From: Nocardioides deserti | GTDB lineage: Bacteria > Actinomycetota > Actinomycetes > Propionibacteriales > Nocardioidaceae | Reading direction: 5' to 3' | NCBI RefSeq assembly: GCF_014266025.1 | Contig: NZ_JACMYC010000010.1 | Location: 27,633 to 91,632 of the forward strand | DNA length: 64,000 nt | Shown here: piece after piece, positions 35,516-47,815 of the stretch | How the letters are laid out: the number at the start of each line of letters is the position of its first letter | Numbering within the stretch: the stretch's first letter is position 1 | Notes under the pieces: generated by a model | Told to the model about the DNA's origin: nothing | Database searches by the model: none | Seen by the model: only the letters and a program-made list of their open reading frames with translations | Position numbers and translations under genes: made by a program

Positions 35516-36250
35516 GTGAACGAGGGGGACTGGGACGACGTCGTCCGGCGGTTCCTGCTCGAGCACCGCTTCGGCATGGACGAGGTCGTCACCAAGCTGT
35601 CGATCCTGCGCGACGAGTTCGCCCACCTGCACGACTACAACCCGATCGAGGCGGTCAGCTCGCGGCTGAAGTCGCCCGAGAGCCTGCTGGAGAAGATGGA
35701 GCGCCGGGGCATCGAGCTCGACGGCCCCGACCCGCTGTCGCGGGTGCGCGAGGAGATCACCGACGTCGCCGGCGTGCGCGTGACCTGCAGCTTCGTCTCC
35801 GACGTCTACCACGTCGTCGACCTGCTCATGGCCCAGCCGGACGTCACGACGCTCGAGCTGCGCGACTACATCGCCAGCCCGAAGCCGAACGGCTACCGCA
35901 GCCTGCACGCGCTCGTCGAGGTGCCGGTGTTCCTCTCCGGCGGGTCGGTGCCGGTGGTGGTCGAGGTGCAGTTCCGCACCATCGCGATGGACTTCTGGGC
36001 GAGCCTCGAGCACAAGATCTACTACAAGTACCGTCGCGACGTCCCCGCCGACCTCCTCGCCGGCCTCAAGGAGGCCGCGGACACGGCGTACGCCCTCGAC
36101 GCCACGATGGAGCGGCTGCACCAGGAGGTCCGCGGGCTCGACCCGCTCGACGACGGCGTCGTGCAGTCGCTGCGCGGCGCGCCCGGCTCGGTGCCGGCCT
36201 CCGAGCTCATCGACTCGCTGCGCCGGCTCGGCTCCCCGCCCGACGCCTGA
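35516..36250 (+). CDS. Small alarmone synthetase-like (p)ppGpp synthetase (RelA/SpoT domain only)
   Basis: 244 aa. One RelA/SpoT synthetase domain: SRVREEITDVAGVRVTCSF, the G-loop-like ASPKPNGYRSLHALVEVP, and VEVQFRTIAMDFWASLEHKIYYK. There is no HD hydrolase, TGS or ACT domain, so it matches monofunctional YjbM/YwaC-type small synthetases that make (p)ppGpp from ATP and GTP/GDP. GTG at 35516 is chosen over a TTG three codons earlier because of the -10 position. It is convergent with the GNAT gene (6-nt gap). Confidence 0.9.
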   Translation: MNEGDWDDVVRRFLLEHRFGMDEVVTKLSILRDEFAHLHDYNPIEAVSSRLKSPESLLEKMERRGIELDGPDPLSRVREEITDVAGVRVTCSFVSDVYHVVDLLMAQPDVTTLELRDYIASPKPNGYRSLHALVEVPVFLSGGSVPVVVEVQFRTIAMDFWASLEHKIYYKYRRDVPADLLAGLKEAADTAYALDATMERLHQEVRGLDPLDDGVVQSLRGAPGSVPASELIDSLRRLGSPPDA

Positions 36251-36256
36251 GCCCGG

Positions 36257-36568
36257 TCAGTCGACGGCGGTCGAGCGCGGGGCGCCGTACATCAGGCCGT
36301 GGTAGTCAGGGTGTCGGGCCATCCAGCCCTTGATGAAGGGGCAGATCGGCAGCACCTGTCGCACGCCTTCCGCGCGCACGGCGTCGAGCGCTGCGCGCGC
36401 CAGCGCGGAACCCACGCCGCGGCCCTCGAAGCGTCGGTCCACCTCGGTGTGGGTGAAGACGATGATCTCGTCGGTGAGCTGGTACTCCGCGAAGCCGGCC
36501 GCCTCACCGTCCACCGTGGCTTCGTAGCGGCTCTTCCCCGGGTTGTGCGCGATCGCGACGCCAGTCAT
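36257..36568 (-). CDS. Small GNAT-fold N-acetyltransferase (YjdJ-like)
   Basis: 103 aa. IIVFTHTEVDRRFEGRGVGSALARAALDAVRAEG carries the acetyl-CoA binding R/Q-x2-G-x-G/A loop, and VLPICPFIKGWMARHPDY is the C-terminal block of this short subfamily. It probably acetylates a small molecule or protein; the target is unknown. ATG at 36568, TACGCT 6 nt upstream (36575-36580), so again leaderless. Confidence 0.86.
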   Translation of the reverse strand: MTGVAIAHNPGKSRYEATVDGEAAGFAEYQLTDEIIVFTHTEVDRRFEGRGVGSALARAALDAVRAEGVRQVLPICPFIKGWMARHPDYHGLMYGAPRSTAVD

Positions 36569-36634
36569 GCCCCGAGCGTAGGTGAGGGGCCAGCAGGTGC
36601 CGGACCCCTCACCCGACGCCGGTGGGAGAACCGC

Positions 36635-37780
36635 TCAGAGGCCGAGGTCGCGGCCGATGAGCTCCTTCATGATCTCGTTCGAGCCGGCCCAGATGCGCGA
36701 GACGCGAGCGTCGCGCCAGGCACGGGCGACGCGGTACTCGTTCATGAAGCCGTAGCCGCCGTGCAGCTGGACGCAGTGGTCGAGGATCCGGTTCTGGATC
36801 TCGGAGGTCCACAGCTTCGCCTTGGCCGCGTCGACGGGGGTCAGCTCGCCCTTGTCGTGCATCTCGACGCAGCGGTCGATGAAGGCCTGGCTGACATCGA
36901 GCTGGGTGTCGATGTCGGCCATGAGGAACTTGTTGTGCTGGAAGGTGCCGACCGGGGCGCCGAAGGCGGTGCGCTCCTTGGTGTAGGCCACCGTCTCGTC
37001 GAAGATCTGCTTGGCGTGCGCGAGGTTGGAGATCGCGCAGCCGAGCCGCTCCTGCGGGAGCTTCTGCATCATGTGGATGAAGCCCATGTCGAGCTCGCCG
37101 ACGATGTGGTCGTCGGAGAGGCGGACGTTCTCGAAGAACAGCTCCGCGGTGTCGGACTCGGGCTGGCCGACCTTGTCGAGCTTGCGGCCGCGGCTGAAGC
37201 CCTCGGCGGTCGCCGGGATCGCGAACAGCGTGATGCCGCGCGCCTTCTTCTCCGGGCTGGTGCGGACCGCGGTGATGACCAGGTCGGCGGAGTAGCCGTT
37301 GGTGATGAAGGTCTTCGAGCCGTTGATGACCCAGTCGTCGCCGTCGCGGACCGCGGTGGTCTTCAGCGCGGCGAGGTCCGAGCCGCCGGAGGGCTCGGTC
37401 ATGCCGATCGCCAGCAGGATCTCGCCGGAGGCGACGCCGGGCAGCCAGCGCTGCTTCTGCTCCTCGGTGCCGAGCTCGACGAGGTACGGCGCGGTGATGT
37501 CGGCGTGGATGCCCCAGCACGACCCCAGCGCGGCGTTGACCTTCGACAGCTCCTCGGCGATGACGGCGTTGAACCGGTAGTCGCCGGCGCCGGCGCCGCC
37601 GTGCTCCTCGGGGATCTCCAGGCCCAGGAAGCCCTGCTTGCCGGCCTCGATCCAGAAGTCCCGCGGGATCGCCTTGGCCTCGGCGTGCTCCTCGACGTGG
37701 GGGATGACCGACCGCTCGAGGAACTCCCGGACCGAGCCGCGGAACGCCTCGTGGTCCTCGTCGTAGATGTCGCGCTTCAT
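36635..37780 (-). CDS. Acyl-CoA dehydrogenase
   Basis: 381 aa, full length. AIGMTEPSGGSDLAALKTTA and INGSKTFITNG bind FAD, RTAFGAPVGTFQHNKF and QLHGGYGFMNEYRVARAWRDARVSRIWAGSNEIMKELIGR carry the C-terminal domain. The segment WAGSNEIMKELI holds an E in the usual catalytic-base region. Substrate chain length cannot be read. ATG at 37780 with TAGGAT 7 nt upstream (37788-37793), a likely leaderless start. Divergent from glgX. Confidence 0.93.
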   Translation of the reverse strand: MKRDIYDEDHEAFRGSVREFLERSVIPHVEEHAEAKAIPRDFWIEAGKQGFLGLEIPEEHGGAGAGDYRFNAVIAEELSKVNAALGSCWGIHADITAPYLVELGTEEQKQRWLPGVASGEILLAIGMTEPSGGSDLAALKTTAVRDGDDWVINGSKTFITNGYSADLVITAVRTSPEKKARGITLFAIPATAEGFSRGRKLDKVGQPESDTAELFFENVRLSDDHIVGELDMGFIHMMQKLPQERLGCAISNLAHAKQIFDETVAYTKERTAFGAPVGTFQHNKFLMADIDTQLDVSQAFIDRCVEMHDKGELTPVDAAKAKLWTSEIQNRILDHCVQLHGGYGFMNEYRVARAWRDARVSRIWAGSNEIMKELIGRDLGL

Positions 37781-37931
37781 GGCGCTGATCCTACTCGCGG
37801 GTAGCACACCCGCAGAGGTGAAGGGTGTCCGGTGGGCGGAGTGGGTAACGGGAGCGCCCGGGGGCAGGTCCTGCGCGCCCGTGGATTCGATCGATCCAAA
37901 GTCACCACTCACCGCACCGAAGGGCACCACC

Positions 37932-40133
<2,202 letters not shown>

Positions 40134-40135
40134 CC

Positions 40136-42544
40136 ATGGCGGAAGGCACCGGAGGCACGGGGGGCAGGCACCGCGACGCCGGTCCCGCCGACGGCCAGCG
40201 GGTGCCGGTCAGCACCTACCGGCTCCAGGTCAGCGAGGACTTCGACCTGTTCGAGGCGGCCCGTCGGCTGCCGTACCTGCGTGACCTCGGCGTCGACTGG
40301 GTCTACCTCTCCCCGCTCCTGGCCGCGGAGGAGGGCAGCACCCACGGGTACGACGTCGTGGCGCACGACCGGATCGACCCGGCCCGCGGCGGCGAGGAGG
40401 GGCTGGCCGCGCTGTCGGCGGAGGCCCGGCGGCTCGGCATGGGCGTGCTCGTCGACATCGTGCCCAACCACGTCGGCGTCGCGGCGCCCTCGGAGGACAC
40501 CTGGTGGTGGGACGTCCTCAAGCACGGGCGCGAGTCCGAGCACGCCACGGCGTTCGACATCGAGTGGGCGGCCGGGGACGGCCGGATCCGGATCCCGGTC
40601 ATCGGCGACGACGACCTCGACGAGTCCGGCACGATCGCGAACCTGCGCGTCGTGGACACCCCCGACGGCGGCGAGCTGCTGTACCACGACAACCACTACC
40701 CGGTGGCGCCCGGCACGTGGTCCGAGGGCGACGACGCGAACGACGTCCACGCCCGCCAGCACTACGAGCTCGTGCACTGGCAGGTCGCCGACGAGGGGCT
40801 GAACTACCGGCGGTTCTTCGCCGTCAACACCCTCGCCGCAGTCCGCGTGGAGGACCCCGAGGTCTTCGCCGAGTCGCACAAGGAGGTGCGGCGCTGGTTC
40901 GAGGAGGGCCTCGTCGACGGCCTCCGAGTCGACCACCCTGACGGCCTGCGCGACCCCAAGCGCTACCTCGACGACCTCGCCGAGCTCACCGGCGGCGCCT
41001 ACGTGCTCGTCGAGAAGATCCTCGAGCCCGGCGAGGAGCTGCCCGAGACGTGGGCGACCGCCGGCACCACGGGGTACGACGTGCTCGCCCACGTCGACCG
41101 TGTCCTCACCGACCCCGCCGCGCAGGAGCCGCTCGACACGCTCGAGGCACGGCTGCGGGGCGGGCCGGTCGACTGGCACCGGATGATTCACGGCACCAAG
41201 CGCGAGGTCGCCGACGGCATCCTCAACAGCGAGGTCCGCCGGATCACCCGCGAGGTCCGCCGGATCCTCCCCGCCGGCCCCGACACCACGACCGACCGCG
41301 TCGTCGACGCGGTCGCGGAGCTGCTGGCCTGCTTCCCGGTCTACCGCTCCTACCTGCCCGAGGGCCGCGAGCACCTCGACCAGGCCTTCGCGGCCGCGCG
41401 AGAGGGACGGCCCGACCTGGCGTCGACGTTCGACGTGCTGCTGCCGGTGCTCAGCGACCCGTGGACCCCGCCGGCCCGCCGCTTCCAGCAGACCAGCGGC
41501 ATGGTCATGGCCAAGGGCGTCGAGGACTGCGCGTTCTACCGCTACTCCCGGCTCACCTCGCTCAACGAGGTCGGCGGCGACCCGAGCGTCTTCTCGCTCG
41601 ACCCGGCGACGTTCCACGAGCACATGACCGTCCGCCAGGGCCGCTGGCCGCACGCGATGACGACGCTGTCCACCCACGACACCAAGCGCGGCGAGGACGT
41701 CCGCGCGCGGATCACCGCGCTGTCGGAGGTGCCGGCGGAGTGGGAGCGCACGCTCGACCGGCTGCTCGACCTGGTGCCGCTGCCCGACCCGGGCTTCGCG
41801 TCGCTGCTGTGGCAGGCCGTGATCGGCGCCTGGCTGCCGTCCGACCCCGACCTCCGCTCCCGCCTCCACGGGTACGCCGAGAAGGCGATGCGCGAGGCCG
41901 GCGACCGGACCACCTGGACCGACCCGGACGAGGCGTACGAGGCTGCCGTCCACGCCGCCGTCGACGCCGCCTTCGACCGCGACGACGTCCGCGCCACGAT
42001 CGAGGACCTCCTCCCGCACGTCGTCGGACCCGGCTGGGTCAACGCGTTGTCGGCGAAGCTGCTGTCGATCACGCTGCCCGGCGTGCCCGACGTCTACCAG
42101 GGCAGCGAGCTGTGGGAGCAGTCGCTCGTCGACCCCGACAACCGCCGGCCGGTCGACTTCGACGCCCGCGCGTCCCTGCTCCGCGCTGCCGACTGGTCGC
42201 CGCTCGGCGAGGCGCTCGACGACCCCGCCACCGCCAAGCTCCGCGTCGTCACCACGGCGCTCACCCTGCGCCGCGAGCGGCCCGAGCTCTTCGGCTCGTA
42301 CGCCGCCGTGCCGGCCTCCGGCACCGCGGCCGACCACGTCCTCGCCTACGACCGCGGGGGCGCGATCGCCGTCGTCACCCGCCTGCCCGTCGGCCTGACC
42401 GCCCGCGGCGGCTGGGGCGACACCGAGCTCGAGCTCCCGCCCGGCCGCTGGCGCGACGTCGTCGTCGCCGACCGGCCGGCCTCCGCCCGCGTCGCCGACC
42501 TGCTCGGCTCCTACCCCGTCGCCCTGCTCGTCCAGGAGGACTGA
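40136..42544 (+). CDS. treY: Malto-oligosyltrehalose synthase
   Basis: 802 aa. [94 protein letters not shown] and [23 protein letters not shown] are typical TreY blocks. It isomerises the terminal alpha-1,4 bond of maltodextrins to alpha-1,1. ATG at 40136 lies 2 nt past the glgX stop, with AGGAG inside glgX; a GTG two codons upstream is possible. The partner treZ follows after 1 nt. Confidence 0.97.
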   Translation: MAEGTGGTGGRHRDAGPADGQRVPVSTYRLQVSEDFDLFEAARRLPYLRDLGVDWVYLSPLLAAEEGSTHGYDVVAHDRIDPARGGEEGLAALSAEARRLGMGVLVDIVPNHVGVAAPSEDTWWWDVLKHGRESEHATAFDIEWAAGDGRIRIPVIGDDDLDESGTIANLRVVDTPDGGELLYHDNHYPVAPGTWSEGDDANDVHARQHYELVHWQVADEGLNYRRFFAVNTLAAVRVEDPEVFAESHKEVRRWFEEGLVDGLRVDHPDGLRDPKRYLDDLAELTGGAYVLVEKILEPGEELPETWATAGTTGYDVLAHVDRVLTDPAAQEPLDTLEARLRGGPVDWHRMIHGTKREVADGILNSEVRRITREVRRILPAGPDTTTDRVVDAVAELLACFPVYRSYLPEGREHLDQAFAAAREGRPDLASTFDVLLPVLSDPWTPPARRFQQTSGMVMAKGVEDCAFYRYSRLTSLNEVGGDPSVFSLDPATFHEHMTVRQGRWPHAMTTLSTHDTKRGEDVRARITALSEVPAEWERTLDRLLDLVPLPDPGFASLLWQAVIGAWLPSDPDLRSRLHGYAEKAMREAGDRTTWTDPDEAYEAAVHAAVDAAFDRDDVRATIEDLLPHVVGPGWVNALSAKLLSITLPGVPDVYQGSELWEQSLVDPDNRRPVDFDARASLLRAADWSPLGEALDDPATAKLRVVTTALTLRRERPELFGSYAAVPASGTAADHVLAYDRGGAIAVVTRLPVGLTARGGWGDTELELPPGRWRDVVVADRPASARVADLLGSYPVALLVQED

Positions 42545-42545
42545 C

Positions 42546-44306
42546 ATGCCCGAGCCCCGCGGCCCGTTCGACCTGTGGGCCCCGAAGCCGTCGCGTGTAC
42601 GGCTGGCCCTCGGGCCGGCCGACGCCACCGAGGTCGTCGAGATGGTCCGCGGCGACGGCGGCTGGTGGACGCCGGCCGAGCCGGTGCCCGCGGGCGGCGA
42701 GGTGGACTACGGCTACCTCGTCGACGACTCCGACACCGTGCTGCCCGACCCGCGCTCGCGCCGCCAGCCGCAGGGCGTCCACGAGCGGTCCCGCACCTAC
42801 GACCCCACGGCGTACACCTGGGGCGACGGGGCGTGGACCGGCCGGCAGCTGCCCGGGTCGGTGATCTACGAGCTGCACCTCGGCACGTTCACCCCCGAGG
42901 GCACGCTCGACGCGGCGATCGGCAGGCTCGAGCACCTGCGCTCGATCGGCGTGGACCTCGTCGAGCTGCTGCCGGTCAACGGCTTCAACGGCACGCACAA
43001 CTGGGGGTACGACGGCGTGCTGTGGCACACCGTCGCCGAGCAGTACGGCGGGCCGGCGGCGTACCAGCGCTTCGTCGACGCCTGCCACCAGGCCGGCCTC
43101 GGCGTCGTGCAGGACGTCGTCTACAACCACCTCGGTCCGAGCGGGAACTACCTGCCCGTCTACGGGCCCTACCTGACCAGCGGCCGCAACACCTGGGGCG
43201 ACTCGCTCAACCTCGACGGCGAGGGGTCGGCGGAGGTGCGCCGCTACATCCTCGACAACGTGGGGATGTGGCTGCGCGACTACCACGTCGACGCGCTGCG
43301 CCTCGACGCCGTGCACGCGCTCGAGGACTCCTCCGAGGTGCACCTGCTCGAGGAGATGGCGGTCGAGGTGGCCGCGCTGTCGGCGCACCTGCGACGGCCG
43401 CTGACGCTCATCGCCGAGTCCGACCTCAACGACCCGAAGCTGGTCACGCCGCGCGAGGCCGGTGGCTACGGGCTCGACGCGCAGTGGAGCGACGACTTCC
43501 ACCACGCGGTGCACGTGGCGCTGACGCGGGAGACGACCGGCTACTACGCCGACTTCGAGCCGCTGTCGGCGCTGGCGAAGGTGTGCGAGAAGGGCTTCTT
43601 CCACGACGGGACGTGGTCGTCGTTCCGCGAGAGCGACCACGGCGTGCCGATCGACACCGAGCACATGCCCACGTGGCGGCTCGTCGTCGCCAACCAGAAC
43701 CACGACCAGATCGGCAACCGCGCCGTCGGCGACCGGATCGCCGAGGTGCTCGACGACGACCAGCTCGCCTGCGCGGCGCTGCTGACGCTCGCCGGCCCGT
43801 TCACGCCGATGCTCTTCCAGGGCGAGGACTGGGCCGCGTCGACGCCGTTCCAGTTCTTCACCTCCCACCCCGAGCCGGAGCTCGGCAAGGCGACTGCCGA
43901 GGGGCGGATCGCGGAGTTCGCGAAGATGGGTTGGGACCCCTCGGTCGTCCCCGACCCGCAGGACCCCGAGACCTTCCGCCGCTCCAAGCTCGACTGGACC
44001 GAGCTCTCGTCCGGTCGGCACGCGGTGCTGCTCGACGTCTACCGCCGGCTGGCCGAGCTGCGGCGCACGGTGCCGGCGCTGACCGACCCCGCGTTCACCT
44101 CGGTCTCCTGCACCGCCGACGAGGGCACCCGCGTCTTCACGATGGCGCGCGCCGGCACGCTGATGGCGGTCAACTTCGGCGACGAGGCGGCCGACCTCAC
44201 CGTCGACCCCGACCTCGCCGTCCTCTTCGCCACCCCCACCGGCGCCGAGCTGCTCCCCGGCGGCGCGCTGTCGCTCCCCCCGCACGTGGGCGTCCTGCTC
44301 GGCTGA
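42546..44306 (+). CDS. treZ: Malto-oligosyltrehalose trehalohydrolase
   Basis: 586 aa. N-terminal beta domain ([15 protein letters not shown]), GH13 core with [48 protein letters not shown], nucleophile region [11 protein letters not shown], acid [10 protein letters not shown] and [11 protein letters not shown]. It releases trehalose from malto-oligosyltrehalose made by TreY. ATG at 42546, 1 nt after the treY stop. It completes the TreYZ route to the compatible solute and energy reserve trehalose. Confidence 0.97.
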   Translation: MPEPRGPFDLWAPKPSRVRLALGPADATEVVEMVRGDGGWWTPAEPVPAGGEVDYGYLVDDSDTVLPDPRSRRQPQGVHERSRTYDPTAYTWGDGAWTGRQLPGSVIYELHLGTFTPEGTLDAAIGRLEHLRSIGVDLVELLPVNGFNGTHNWGYDGVLWHTVAEQYGGPAAYQRFVDACHQAGLGVVQDVVYNHLGPSGNYLPVYGPYLTSGRNTWGDSLNLDGEGSAEVRRYILDNVGMWLRDYHVDALRLDAVHALEDSSEVHLLEEMAVEVAALSAHLRRPLTLIAESDLNDPKLVTPREAGGYGLDAQWSDDFHHAVHVALTRETTGYYADFEPLSALAKVCEKGFFHDGTWSSFRESDHGVPIDTEHMPTWRLVVANQNHDQIGNRAVGDRIAEVLDDDQLACAALLTLAGPFTPMLFQGEDWAASTPFQFFTSHPEPELGKATAEGRIAEFAKMGWDPSVVPDPQDPETFRRSKLDWTELSSGRHAVLLDVYRRLAELRRTVPALTDPAFTSVSCTADEGTRVFTMARAGTLMAVNFGDEAADLTVDPDLAVLFATPTGAELLPGGALSLPPHVGVLLG

Positions 44307-44312
44307 CCGACC

Positions 44313-45005
44313 TCAGCGCCTGACGAGCACCTCGTCCACCCACGCGGGGACGAGCTCGCCGGCGAGGCCCTGCCGGGTCTCGTCGAAGAGCGTGGTGACC
44401 TCGCTGGTCTGGAGGTTCAGCTCGAGGGTGCGGGCGCCGTACGCCGCGGCCTGCTGCACGAAGCCGGCGGCGGGGTAGACCGCGCCGGAGGTGCCGATGG
44501 AGACGAAGAGGTCGGCCGCCTCGAGGGCGAGGTAGATCCGGTCCATCTCGTAGGGGATCTCGCCGAACCACACCACGTCCGGCCGCAGGTCCGGCGTCCC
44601 GCACCGCGGGCAGGGCGGCAGGTCGACGAGGTCGCGCTCCCAGCGGGAGCGGCCGCGGCAGGACCGGCAGACCGCCGACAGCAGCTCGCCGTGCATGTGG
44701 AGGACGCGGCTGGAGCCGGCGCGCTCGTGCAGGTCGTCGATGTTCTGCGTGACGACGAGCAGGTCGTCGCCGAGCGCCTCCTCGAGCCGGGCGAGCGCGT
44801 GGTGCGCGGCGTTCGGCTCCACCGCGGCCAGCGCCTTGCGCCGCGCGTCGTAGAACCGGTGCACCACGAACGGCTGGGCGTCGTACGCCTCGGGCGTGGC
44901 GACGTCCTCGACCCGGTGCCCCTCCCACAGCCCGTCGGCGTCGCGGAAGGTCGGCACCCCGCTCTCCGCGGAGATCCCGGCTCCGGTCAGGACGACGACC
45001 TTCAC
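44313..45005 (-). CDS. Sirtuin (NAD-dependent deacylase, class III-like)
   Basis: 230 aa. LTGAGISAESGVPTFR binds NAD, TQNIDDLHERAG and HMHGEL hold the catalytic His, and two C-x2-C pairs (CRSC, CPRC) bind zinc. Y52 and R55 in FYDARR match the Tyr-x2-Arg pair of SIRT5/CobB-type deacylases, so desuccinylase or demalonylase activity is likely besides deacetylation. GTG start at 45005 (GGAAG upstream). Convergent with treZ with only 6 nt between. Confidence 0.93.
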   Translation of the reverse strand: MKVVVLTGAGISAESGVPTFRDADGLWEGHRVEDVATPEAYDAQPFVVHRFYDARRKALAAVEPNAAHHALARLEEALGDDLLVVTQNIDDLHERAGSSRVLHMHGELLSAVCRSCRGRSRWERDLVDLPPCPRCGTPDLRPDVVWFGEIPYEMDRIYLALEAADLFVSIGTSGAVYPAAGFVQQAAAYGARTLELNLQTSEVTTLFDETRQGLAGELVPAWVDEVLVRR

Positions 45006-45058
45006 AGCACTTCCATCTCCATGCGGCGAGTGTGTCACCTGGGGCGGTCCTGCGGTGG

Positions 45059-45571
45059 TCAACCCACGAGGCGGTACCGGATCCGCACGTCGAGCCCCTC
45101 GACCCGGCGCACGGTCGCGGTGAGGTCGGTACGCCGCCCGCCGTCCGGCGGCGTGGCCCGGCAGGCCACCGACTCGCCGACCACGCCGACCAGCTCGGCC
45201 TCGCAGGCGACCTCGCCCACGACGTACTCGTCCTCGACCAGCGCGCGCAGCACGGTCCGGGCGACCCGGTCGGCCGGGACGACCGGCGCGGTCTCGAACA
45301 TCGGGCCCTCGTCGGACTCCTCGGTCACGGTCGCGCGGACCGTCACGACGTCGCGGCGCACCGCCACCCGGCAGTCCTGCGTGGCACCCAGCTCGCCGGA
45401 GAGCGGACCGGCGCAACGGACGTCGACGCGGGCGTCGCCAGCCGCCGGGTAGAGCGCCGCCACCTCGTCGGCCAGCGCGTCCGCCGACAGGTCCCCGGTA
45501 GCGGTGCCGCCGCAGGCGACCAGCAGCAGCGCCGGGGCCAGCCCGGCGGCACGGAGCAGGGGACGTCGCAC
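45059..45571 (-). CDS. Lipoprotein with DUF4333-like repeats
   Basis: 170 aa. Short signal peptide with lipobox LLLVAC (Cys20). Two similar halves follow, each with a hydrophobic start, V-x-C and G-x4-C spacing (VDVRCAGPLSGELGATQDC and GEVACEAELVGVVGESVAC), the pattern of DUF4333 domains in actinobacterial lipoproteins. Function unknown. GTG start at 45571. It follows menB after 23 nt on the same strand but is probably not functionally linked. Confidence 0.75.
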   Translation of the reverse strand: MRRPLLRAAGLAPALLLVACGGTATGDLSADALADEVAALYPAAGDARVDVRCAGPLSGELGATQDCRVAVRRDVVTVRATVTEESDEGPMFETAPVVPADRVARTVLRALVEDEYVVGEVACEAELVGVVGESVACRATPPDGGRRTDLTATVRRVEGLDVRIRYRLVG

Positions 45572-45594
45572 GGGCGGCCGGTGCCCGGGTCGGC

Positions 45595-46512
45595 TCAGTA
45601 GTACCAGGGGTAGTCCGACCAGTCCGGCTCGCGCTTCTCGAGGAACTGGTCGCGACCCTCCTGGGCCTCGTCGGTCATGTAGGCCAGGCGGGTGGTCTCG
45701 CCGGCGAAGAGCTGCTGACCGACCAGGCCGTCGTCGATGGCGTTGAAGGAGTACTTCAGCATCCGCTGCGCGGTCGGGCTCTTGCCGTTGACGATCCGGC
45801 CCCACTCCAGCGCGGTCGCCTCGAGCTCGGCGTGCGGCACGGCGCGGTTGACCGTGCCCATCCGGACGCCGTCCTCGGCGGAGTACTCCTGGCCGAGGAA
45901 GAAGATCTCGCGGGCGAGCTTCTGGCCGACCTGGCGGGCGAGGTACGCCGACCCGAACCCGCCGTCGAACGACCCCACGTCGGCGTCGGTCTGCTTGAAC
46001 CGCGCCTCCTCGGCGCTGGCCAGCGTCAGGTCGCACACCACGTGCAGGCTGTGGCCGCCGCCGGCCGTCCAGCCGGGGACGACGCAGATGACGATCTTCG
46101 GCATGAACCGGATCAGCCGCTGCACCTCGAGGATGTGCAGACGACCGAGCTTGGCCTTGTCGACGGTCTCCGCGGTCTCGCCCTCCGCGTACTGATATCC
46201 GGCGCGCCCACGGATCCGCTGGTCGCCGCCGGTGCAGAACGCCCACTTCCCGTGCCGCTCGCCGGGGCCGTTGCCGGTGAGCAGCACGCAGCCGACGTCG
46301 CTGCTCGTCCGGGCGTGCTCGAGCACCCGCAGCAGCTCGTCGACGGTGTGCGGGCGGAACGCGTTGAGCACGTCGGGGCGGTCGAACGCGACGCGGACGG
46401 TGCCGTGCCCCTTCGCCCGGTGGTAGGTCAGGTCGGTCAGGTCCTCGAAGCCGGGGACGACGTCCCACAGCTCGGCGTCGAAGATCTCCGACACCCCGTC
46501 GATCGCACTCAT
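45595..46512 (-). CDS. menB: 1,4-Dihydroxy-2-naphthoyl-CoA synthase
   Basis: 305 aa crotonase-fold enzyme of menaquinone biosynthesis. DLTYHRAKGHGTVRVAFDRPDVLNAFRP, FCTGGDQRIRGRAGYQY, VVPGWTAGGGHSLHVVCDLTLAS, QTDADVGSFDGGFGSAYLARQVGQKLAREIFFLG and the final DYPWYY match MenB. It closes the naphthoquinone ring from o-succinylbenzoyl-CoA. ATG at 46512. No other men genes in the window. TAGGGT 8 nt upstream suggests a leaderless mRNA. Confidence 0.96.
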   Translation of the reverse strand: MSAIDGVSEIFDAELWDVVPGFEDLTDLTYHRAKGHGTVRVAFDRPDVLNAFRPHTVDELLRVLEHARTSSDVGCVLLTGNGPGERHGKWAFCTGGDQRIRGRAGYQYAEGETAETVDKAKLGRLHILEVQRLIRFMPKIVICVVPGWTAGGGHSLHVVCDLTLASAEEARFKQTDADVGSFDGGFGSAYLARQVGQKLAREIFFLGQEYSAEDGVRMGTVNRAVPHAELEATALEWGRIVNGKSPTAQRMLKYSFNAIDDGLVGQQLFAGETTRLAYMTDEAQEGRDQFLEKREPDWSDYPWYY

Positions 46513-46520
46513 GGCGACCG

Positions 46521-46526
46521 ACCCTA
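46521..46526 (-). promoter_or_regulatory. -10 box of menB
   Basis: Minus-strand TAGGGT ends 8 nt before the menB ATG (46512). The spacing places the transcription start near the start codon. Confidence 0.5.
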
Positions 46527-46583
46527 GCCGCGGCGCGCCGAGGCCCAGGAAGAGGACCGGGCCGAAATGGGTTCCGGTAGGTC

Positions 46584-47036
46584 ATGGACCTCTTGGACGG
46601 TGAGTACGAGCCCAGCCCCAGCGAGTGGGTGCGGAACCAGGTCGAGACCTACGAGCGCACCGGCGGGCGTGAGGCGCACACGCTGATGGACAAGCCGGAG
46701 TGGCCGATCGTGGTCATCACCTCGAAGGGCGCGAAGTCCGGCAAGCTGCGCAAGAACCCGGTGATGCGGGTCGAGCACGAGGGGGTGTACGCCGCCGTCG
46801 CCTCGAAGGGCGGCGACCCGGAGCACCCCAGCTGGTACGCCAACTTCCTCGCCCACCCCGTCGTGCAGCTCCAGGACGGCCCCGAGCCGGCCCTCTACCG
46901 CGCCCGGGTCGCCACCGGCGCCGAGCGCGCGGAGTGGTGGGACCGGTGCGTCGCCCAGTACGCGCCGTACGCGGAGTACCAGGAGAAGACCGACCGCGAG
47001 ATCCCCGTCTTCCTCCTCGAGCGCGTCGAGGACTGA
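46584..47036 (+). CDS. Ddn-like nitroreductase / F420H2-dependent quinone reductase family protein
   Basis: 150 aa. ETYERTGGREAHTLMDKPEWPIVVITSKGAKSGKLRKNPVMRVEHEG and SWYANFLAHPVVQLQDGPEPALYRARVA are the conserved blocks of the actinobacterial split-barrel deazaflavin (F420) reductase family, which includes mycobacterial Ddn. These proteins reduce quinones or activate nitroimidazoles with F420H2. Divergent from menB, whose product is a quinone precursor. ATG at 46584. Assigned by motif; the exact substrate is unknown. Confidence 0.9.
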   Translation: MDLLDGEYEPSPSEWVRNQVETYERTGGREAHTLMDKPEWPIVVITSKGAKSGKLRKNPVMRVEHEGVYAAVASKGGDPEHPSWYANFLAHPVVQLQDGPEPALYRARVATGAERAEWWDRCVAQYAPYAEYQEKTDREIPVFLLERVED

Positions 47037-47070
47037 GGCAGGACCGTCGAGGCTTCCCGGGACCGTCTGT

Positions 47071-47139
47071 CGGGGTAGTAACGGTCAGAAACGTCCGTGA
47101 CTACCCCGCTGGAGGACGGATTCGTCCGTTACTACCCCG
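47071..47139. repeat. Three copies of a 14-17 bp element in a convergent gap
   Basis: CGTCCGTGACTACCCCG (47092-47108) and CGTCCGTTACTACCCCG (47123-47139) are direct copies 31 bp apart, differing at one base; CGGGGTAGTAACGG (47071-47084) is an inverted copy. The inverted copy can pair with either direct copy to form alternative hairpins. The gap separates the converging Ddn-like and ACT genes and may act as a bidirectional terminator. Confidence 0.8.
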
Positions 47140-47158
47140 GTGGTGGGCCGGGCCCGGG

Positions 47159-47770
47159 TCAGCCGACGCGGGCGATGGTCTGGGCGAGCCCGACGAGGTG
47201 GTCGAGCCGGGCCAGCTCGGAGTCGAGGAACTCCGGGCCGCCGCGGCGGCCGATCACGATGATCTCGTTGCCGTCGAGGCGGGTCGCGGCGTAGATCGTC
47301 ACGTCGTCGCCCTCGACCTCGAGCCGCTCGGTGTGCTCGATCTCGACGAACGGCAGCTCGTCCGGCGCGGCCTCGGTGCGGTGCCGGGTGCCGTGCGCGC
47401 GGTGGACCCGGGCGGCCCAGTCGGCGCGGAAGGTCACCGGCAGCAGGTCCACGCAGCGGTCGACGGCCTCGGCGGGCGTCGCGGTCAGCTCCTCGACGGC
47501 CTCGAGGTCGAGCACGAGGTTGCCGCCGGCGGCGTACCGGCTGATCCACACCACGCTGACGCCCTCGATCGAGTTGCAGGCCGAGACCACGGAGTCGGGC
47601 ATCGCCCCGCCGGACATCTCCAGCAGGACGTCGTCCAGCGCCGTCCCGTCGTGGCGCTTCTCGACGATCTCGATCGCCTCGATGTCGCCGCCGGCCTCAC
47701 CGATCGCGGTCGCCAGCCGCCCCAGCGAACCGGGGACGTCGGGCAGCTCGACGCGCAGCAGGAAGGGCAT
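47159..47770 (-). CDS. ACT-domain protein
   Basis: 203 aa. One ACT-like fold at the N-terminus (LLRVELPDVPGSLGRLATAIGEAGGDIEAIEIVEK), followed by a second region (LVLDLEAVEELTATPAEAVDRCVDLLP, VIGRRGGPEFLDSELARLDHLVGLAQTIAR). No enzymatic domain is attached, so it is likely an amino-acid-sensing regulator. ATG at 47770 with TAGGGT 7 nt upstream. It precedes recD on the same strand by 45 nt but has its own promoter-like box. Confidence 0.82.
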   Translation of the reverse strand: MPFLLRVELPDVPGSLGRLATAIGEAGGDIEAIEIVEKRHDGTALDDVLLEMSGGAMPDSVVSACNSIEGVSVVWISRYAAGGNLVLDLEAVEELTATPAEAVDRCVDLLPVTFRADWAARVHRAHGTRHRTEAAPDELPFVEIEHTERLEVEGDDVTIYAATRLDGNEIIVIGRRGGPEFLDSELARLDHLVGLAQTIARVG

Positions 47771-47777
47771 GGTCGCG

Positions 47778-47783
47778 ACCCTA
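47778..47783 (-). promoter_or_regulatory. -10 box of the ACT-domain gene
   Basis: Minus-strand TAGGGT followed after 7 nt by the ATG at 47770, the spacing of a leaderless transcript. Confidence 0.5.
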
Positions 47784-47815
47784 GTGCGCCGAGGTTGCCG
47801 GCCGGTTTCCCCGTG

